Below, one piece after another: positions 61,801-64,000 of a stretch of 64,000 nucleotides of DNA. This DNA is from Arcuatula senhousia. Lineage: Eukaryota; Mollusca; Bivalvia; Mytilida; Mytilidae. Location: positions 9,251,501 through 9,315,500 of the forward strand of contig OZ020307.1 in assembly GCA_963971305.1 (NCBI GenBank). Direction: 5' to 3'. The translations under genes and the position numbers were made by a program. Below the pieces are notes generated by a model. The model was not told the origin of the DNA. It saw nothing but the letters and a program-made list of their open reading frames with translations, and did not search any database. Every line of letters starts with the position of its first letter. Positions within the stretch are counted from its first letter, which is position 1.

Positions 61801-63394
61801 TTGCTACATGTCTTTGTCATGAATAAAAAGTGTATAAAATGTCAGGAATATTAAACACTTTTAGAGAAATCATATAAACATTAAGGGTAAGTCATAGTTA
61901 GGACAAACAGAAGGGACAAAGGAACTTCCAACAGAACTATAACCTACTGTATGAAACTTTGTTTGTTAAGATGTGTATATTGATTATAATGAGGCAAATA
62001 ATGTTCATACCAACCAGGCAAATCATACCTACATACATGTTACCAGACTAGAGGACAACAATAAATCAACCAACGTAATACAACTTCAATAGTTTGCCGT
62101 ATAAGACCAATGGTATATGTCAAACCTGAGTTCATTATATATAAGCTAAGGAATAAATATAATACCTAGGTTTTGAGGGCTACCATGCCACATCATTTCC
62201 ATGGTTTTAGTTTTCTCCCTATTTAACTTGTCTTGGTAATCCAACCGTCCAAAGAACAGACCATCAAATCCCATCTAAAATAAACAAGAGAGTATTACAG
62301 TGACAGCAATGACAATAAAATAGAGAAGAAAGCAGCTATTTTTAGTATCATGTGTTCAGAAAAGGTGCTACATGTAGTTTATGTTCATTTTGAAAGTAAA
62401 TGAAAGACGAACATGTATAAGCAAACCGAGTGAAAACTAACAAATACACATCTATTTATCAAATGAATTTTATTTAACTTTGTCATGTTTGTCGAGACAG
62501 TTTATGCCCATTCAGTATTTATTATGGAAATTGCATATTTTTGCTACAATGAAACGTTCTTCTAATAATCAATATATGTATAACATTATGATTTTCATCA
62601 TCGGTCCGACCAAAGTCAGTACTGCACCCGACCAGATGTCTGTCAGATTAATGGATCATAATGTATTAAATTGTTATTTTTCGTTGTTAAATTTTCTTCC
62701 AATCTTTTGATTTTGACTAATATATCATGATTTTACTTGCTATTTATTGACAGCCGGTTTAATTTTACTTTATTTATTAACAAACAATATCGACAAATAG
62801 ATGAAACTGTAAACAAAAATTTGTTGCACATGCGCAAATTATCGGAAATAGTGAAATCATGTGTAGAAATCCGAAAAAAAATGAATGATTTCCGGAATTT
62901 GACAAAAATATCAAAGTTCCAAACAATTTTTGGTCCAATGGTGTTTTGGTAGGACCAACAAGTGATATTACGGCGTCAGACCAGAAGTCTGGCCTATACA
63001 AAAACTCTTTGGCCAAGTCTGCAGATCTTACCTATAATTTTCAAAAACTCAGCTTAAATGCCAAGCTAACCTGAGATATGACAGACAGCTGACTGAAAAA
63101 CTACATGTCTTTCAAATTTTGTTGACATGCCATAAAATATAAATGTTTAAATAATGCAAACTAACAGGAGGCAACCATTGTTTTTCAAGTTAAGATGTAC
63201 CTGAGCAAACAGAGATGCTTGTTCTCTAGAGTGTCCGAAGGGATCTATCTGCCATGCTACACGAGGTCGGCCACACTCCTTAAAGTTCTGTCGTAGATAC
63301 TCAAAGCCCAATGAATGCTGGTCTATGATAGCATTGTAGTGTGTTGTAGCTTCATCATCCATGCACCAGCCTCCTAATATAAACTCTAGCTGAC
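36466..63394 (-). CDS. MAN2B1: lysosomal alpha-mannosidase (GH38), 23 exons, N-terminus outside window
   Basis: Acid hydrolase trimming mannose from N-glycans in lysosomes (family knowledge). Exons (minus strand): A 63394-63201, B 62274-62166, C 61659-61562, D 60893-60822, E 54722-54606, F 54050-53847, G 52998-52926, H 52140-52101, I 51524-51455, J 48840-48721, K 48093-47977, L 47723-47597, M 47146-47073, N 45850-45617, O 44767-44649, P 43841-43740, Q 43488-43401, R 42006-41920, S 41584-41494, T 41111-40966, U 39284-39111, V 37897-37786, W 36578-36466 (stop TGA 36466-36468). All phases fit; about 892 residues. Motifs: [30 protein letters not shown] (catalytic Asp), [23 protein letters not shown] (zinc His), [35 protein letters not shown]. 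The signal peptide and HTHDDVGW-type exon lie right of the window. Confidence 0.94.
38089..38674. mobile_element. 586-bp DNA element, copy 2, in alpha-mannosidase intron
   Basis: Colinear with 34706-35294 including the internal hairpin (about 38330-38429); same orientation, moderate divergence. Confidence 0.75.
38885..39128 (-). repeat. junction array J2: exon U end plus 5' splice site, 37-39-bp period
   Basis: On the minus strand, GTCATGTTACAG|GTAGGAGG (real donor at 39110) is followed by copies with donors near 39072, 39034, 38997, 38960 and decayed ones near 38922 and 38887. Confidence 0.85.
39111..39284 (-). CDS. MAN2B1: alpha-mannosidase exon U
   Basis: Encodes [20 protein letters not shown] and the [10 protein letters not shown] end. 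I chose the donor CAG|GTAGGA over an earlier GTCATG because it is a consensus site and VMLQ-NLF aligns with the family. Confidence 0.88.
39486..40229 (+). repeat. HINE-like element, family E, in alpha-mannosidase intron
   Basis: ACAGAGACATGTCTCGCCTG start, core units of about 180 bp (GTAGACYGTGACTGCAGGATC at about 39662, 39834, 40004), a GCCGCCGCCGCCG block at 40148-40175 and a terminal hairpin GTCTCGCCTTTTGCGAC / GTCGCAGGCGAGAC before AAAAACC. Confidence 0.7.
40387..40674. mobile_element. hAT-like MITE (CAGGGTTCCCA ends), copy 1
   Basis: 288 bp; inverted ends CAGGGTTCCCA; TATATG flanks (left directly adjacent, right offset by a TA). Rich in TTCAAGG phrases. The copy at 50440-50918 carries a nested MITE. 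Confidence 0.7.
40966..41584 (-). CDS. MAN2B1: alpha-mannosidase exons S and T
   Basis: Exon S (41584-41494) encodes [20 protein letters not shown]. Exon T (41111-40966) encodes [20 protein letters not shown]; donor TCT|GTAAGT. Confidence 0.9.
41611..41668 (-). repeat. junction duplication J5: extra copy of exon S acceptor and start
   Basis: Minus strand TATAG|GTACATTGATTCATGTTATG ... CTAGGAGTTGGAGAAC parallels the true exon S start (CCAG|GTACATAGACGCCTG...). It is diverged and has lost the reading frame. Confidence 0.75.
41920..42006 (-). CDS. MAN2B1: alpha-mannosidase exon R
   Basis: TTTATAG|GATGAAGCT; encodes [20 protein letters not shown] and DGNLELM; donor ATG|GTGAGG. Its first 30 or so bases are the unit of the adjoining array. 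Confidence 0.92.
41970..43140 (-). repeat. junction array J3: 17 copies of exon R acceptor plus exon start, 69-bp period
   Basis: TTCATCC recurs from 42001 to 43105 at an exact 69-bp spacing (1104 = 16 x 69). Each unit (minus strand) is a TATTTATAG acceptor, the GATGAAGCTAAGGGTATCC exon start to GTACTGACAG, then a 32-bp intron piece. The lowest-coordinate copy is the true exon. Confidence 0.95.
43143..43390 (+). repeat. dispersed repeat D, copy 4
   Basis: AATCCCTCATTATGGGACCA, CCAAATATCAAGTTGC, GCTGAGAAAACTGTTACGAG; fills the space between array J3 and the exon Q donor. Confidence 0.6.
43401..44767 (-). CDS. MAN2B1: alpha-mannosidase exons O, P and Q
   Basis: [63 protein letters not shown] to NSRIFLR. 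Phases 2/2/0 fit. Confidence 0.92.
43990..44360 (+). repeat. HINE-like element, family F, with (GACA)n block
   Basis: Two core units (GAAGCTGAGAAATCTGTT at about 44116 and 44251), a GACAGACAGACAGACAG block, then GATTGCAATATAGGCCCCTC...GTGAGGATAT. Hairpin degenerate. Confidence 0.55.
44975..45150 (+). repeat. retroelement-tail repeat T copy
   Basis: GCTTACTCTTCTGAAGCATATGAG ... TTGACATTTGAGTGCCCTG parallels 49690-49870. Confidence 0.5.
45335..45560 (+). repeat. dispersed repeat D, copy 5
   Basis: AACAGGAAGTAGATGAGTGA, ATCCCACGTTATG, CCAAATATCAAGCGGC, GCTGAGAAAACTATAACGAA. Confidence 0.6.
45617..48840 (-). CDS. MAN2B1: alpha-mannosidase exons J to N
   Basis: [94 protein letters not shown] to [10 protein letters not shown]. 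These are the domain linking the catalytic and C-terminal regions. Confidence 0.92.
45873..46746 (+). repeat. HINE-like element, family G (GTCCCCCGCCGC), in alpha-mannosidase intron
   Basis: CAAGATTGCTACGAGTAGCC start, TGTCCCCCGCCGC subterminal motif, two core units of about 310 bp (TTATAGAGTACCTTTCGCTC and ...TTTTGCTC), a GGACGGACGGACGGACGG block, hairpin at 46719-46746 and then AAAAAAAA. Begins 22 bp from the exon N acceptor. Confidence 0.7.
48165..48364. repeat. TA-MITE, full copy
   Basis: 200 bp, CTGTGGTTTCATTATTATTC ... AATAAATGAATCCACAG, TA on both sides. Confidence 0.85.
49140..49910 (+). pseudogene. retroelement remnant: polymerase C-terminus and tail
   Basis: The plus strand carries scattered, frameshifted matches I recognise from the family of the 17054-18000 remnant: [13 protein letters not shown], NIP(S/P)APAYGV-like and a [18 protein letters not shown] block with KKYYGRHH. 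The tail (CAGAGCACCTGAGTTCACTC, GTTTTGTTGTTATG) is shared with repeats T. Non-functional. Confidence 0.55.
49911..50435. other. alpha-mannosidase intron, nothing recognised
   Basis: No exon or repeat copy identified; one GACGTCACCTAAAACAAC stretch, no further support. Confidence 0.35.
50440..50918. mobile_element. hAT-like MITE (CAGGGTTCCCA ends), copy 2, split by a TA-MITE
   Basis: Colinear with 40387-40674 outside 50598-50803. Flanks TAGGAA and TAGAAA are possibly a decayed target duplication. Confidence 0.7.
50598..50803. mobile_element. TA-MITE nested in hAT-like MITE
   Basis: The uninterrupted sister (GCATATTACAAAATTCC at about 40541) shows the target was GCATATTAC; here GCATA-[206 bp]-TATTAC, a TA duplication. 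Ends CTGTGGTTCATTATTATTCG and inverse CTGTGGATTCATTTATTTTC. Confidence 0.9.
51455..52998 (-). CDS. MAN2B1: alpha-mannosidase exons G, H and I
   Basis: [22 protein letters not shown] (40 bp): [43 protein letters not shown] contains the zinc-binding His of GH38 enzymes. Confidence 0.92.
51635..51785 (+). repeat. retroelement-tail repeat T copy
   Basis: GACTTGAGTTTGCGTTGTTG ... ATGCCCCATTGGTGCCTCTTTGC. Confidence 0.5.
52198..52586. mobile_element. MITE flanked by TTAA
   Basis: Ends GGATGTTCGCT and (inverse) GGATGCTCGCT, with TTAA at 52194-52197 and 52587-52590, as in piggyBac-type insertions. 389 bp, no frame. Confidence 0.6.
53159..53727. repeat. possible TA-flanked foldback element
   Basis: TA-CTGTAAATG ... 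CGTTTACAG-TA, with TTTTCGCG / CCGCGAATATT pieces paired internally at the left end. Weak. Confidence 0.35.
53847..54722 (-). CDS. MAN2B1: alpha-mannosidase exons E and F
   Basis: [21 protein letters not shown] and [32 protein letters not shown] then [18 protein letters not shown]. This is the catalytic domain with the conserved FPYA..PH.FWTGYF. Confidence 0.93.
55092..60866 (-). repeat. junction array J4: about 98 copies of exon D end plus 5' splice site, 59-bp period
   Basis: CCTGTAGTT recurs from 55092 to 60821; 5729 bp minus one 6-bp insertion (about 58518) equals 97 x 59. Each unit (minus strand) is the last 45 or so bases of exon D (AAAGTTCAGGAGATCATCAG, then ATATGCTCAACTACAG) plus GTAAATATTATA. 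Nearly all keep CAG|GTAAAT. Three unit variants recur in order, forming 177-bp higher-order repeats. Confidence 0.96.
60822..60893 (-). CDS. MAN2B1: alpha-mannosidase exon D
   Basis: TTTAG|GATGATGATAGACTTC; encodes [20 protein letters not shown] and AQLQ; donor CAG|GTAAAAAT, the first donor of array J4. Confidence 0.92.
61091..61278. mobile_element. Harbinger-like MITE, copy 2 (TCA duplication)
   Basis: 188 bp, GGGCTGTTCCAGCAAAACAT and exact inverse; TCA at 61088-61090 and 61279-61281. Confidence 0.8.
61562..63394 (-). CDS. MAN2B1: alpha-mannosidase exons A, B and C (catalytic core)
   Basis: [21 protein letters not shown] and [20 protein letters not shown], with the Asp nucleophile expected in [44 protein letters not shown]. 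Exon A begins phase 2, so an upstream exon exists outside the window. Confidence 0.94.
62290..63195. other. alpha-mannosidase intron between exons A and B, nothing firm
   Basis: An imperfect inverted pair (GGTCCGACC...CCAGATGTCTG near 62603-62642 and AGACCAGAAGTCTGGCC near 62978-62994) hints at a degenerate element; otherwise unrecognised. Confidence 0.3.
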
Positions 63395-63754
63395 CTGAAA
63401 AAAAAAAGAGTTGACATTGAATTTTTAAGTAAAGAATATTATGATTCTTTTCAAGGCTTACCTTACGAGGCAATAAGGAGTTTGTCCAAAGAAAAGGTAT
63501 TCAGACATATTTCTAAAACCATACAAAGGATTGAAGTACAGGTGTTTTCAATTTTTTTTTAAATGATATGTCAAAGTGCATGAAGTAAAAATGTTTTAAA
63601 AGGCCTTTTAAATTAAGGTTTTCTCCAAGTTTCCGATGTTGGTATGATCAACCCTGGGAAATGTGAGTCTGTCTGTTTATATCATTTGTAAATAAATCAT
63701 GTGTTACATGTAACCACATATAAAATACCAAGGAATCAAAAACAAATTTAAACT

Positions 63755-64000
63755 AGATAATGTGTCTATGAGCCACAGGATGGCCCTCCCGTTCTTGAAA
63801 TATCATTGACCCTAAATGTGTATTACCTGGGATATGGACCTTTACCAAGAAATTGATCAAAAGTGTTCATGTGTAAAATATAGGTCGCTGTGACCTTATT
63901 TCTGGTGGGTGGTGCCATGTACCAAGACTCATCGAGTAGTGAAATATTATTGACCCCTAACATGTTGTATTGAAGATATGGACCTTAACCAAGAACTTAA
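63755..64000 (+). repeat. tandem-core repeat at right edge
   Basis: Two loose units share TATTGACCC(C)TAA, GTATT(A/G) and GATATGGACCTT (about 63806 and 63949), the style of HINE-like cores; it runs off the window. Confidence 0.4.

Overview
The window looks like nuclear DNA of a marine bivalve, probably mussel-like. This is inferred from small phase-consistent exons in long AT-rich introns, a very high load of non-autonomous mobile elements, and GGACGGACGG-rich repeats of a style I associate with bivalves. One 100-N assembly gap is present (16640-16739). I recognise three protein genes, each rebuilt exon by exon with GT..AG boundaries and matching phases. (1) A fringe-type Notch O-fucose beta-1,3-N-acetylglucosaminyltransferase lies on the minus strand (15491 down to 4675, 7 exons, 297 codons); its C-terminal exon(s) are not in the window. 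(2) Syntaxin-8, a Qc-SNARE, lies on the plus strand (first exon at 19945/20576/22365, coding end 30200, 235 residues). (3) A lysosomal alpha-mannosidase (GH38, MAN2B1 type) lies on the minus strand (63394 down to 36466, 23 exons, about 892 residues); its N-terminal exons lie beyond the right edge. Fringe and syntaxin-8 are divergent; syntaxin-8 and alpha-mannosidase are convergent.

The most unusual property is that tandem arrays repeatedly sit exactly on exon-intron junctions, and their units are copies of the junction itself (exon edge plus splice signal plus intron edge). In syntaxin-8, seven 3' splice sites plus the start of exon 5 lie in a 50-bp-period array (28507-28850). In alpha-mannosidase these are: about 98 copies of the exon-D end plus 5' splice site in a 5.7-kb, 59-bp-period array (55092-60866); 17 copies of the exon-R 3' splice site plus exon start in an exact 69-bp-period array (about 41970-43140); about seven decaying copies of the exon-U 5' splice site (38885-39128); and one extra copy of the exon-S 3' splice site (about 41611-41668). 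The copies always extend into the intron, so the protein survives. The syntaxin-8 promoter and first coding exon are also present three times in a 621/631-bp tandem duplication.

The rest is mobile-element rich. A recurrent class has a CAAG-like 5' end, an internal tandem core, a GGAC- or GGC-rich block, and a 3'-terminal hairpin followed by an A-run; this fits Helentron-associated (HINE-like) elements. One copy sits cleanly in a T-run of the third syntaxin-8 exon-1 duplicate. There are hAT-like elements (CAGGG termini), a family of about 200-bp MITEs with TA target duplications, two Harbinger-like MITEs with 3-bp TNA duplications, a SINE with a 13-bp target duplication, long foldback palindromes, and decayed reverse-transcriptase fragments.

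Layout: 1-4000 HINE-like repeats; 4675-15491 fringe with element-filled introns; 15500-19700 retroelement debris, gap and foldback elements; 19772-31500 syntaxin-8; 31600-36400 convergent intergenic DNA with nested elements; 36466-63394 alpha-mannosidase with its junction arrays; 63395-64000 upstream intron. Syntaxin-8 (late-endosome fusion) and alpha-mannosidase (lysosomal glycan breakdown) both act in the endolysosomal system, and fringe acts in the Golgi; I see no evidence of co-regulation.
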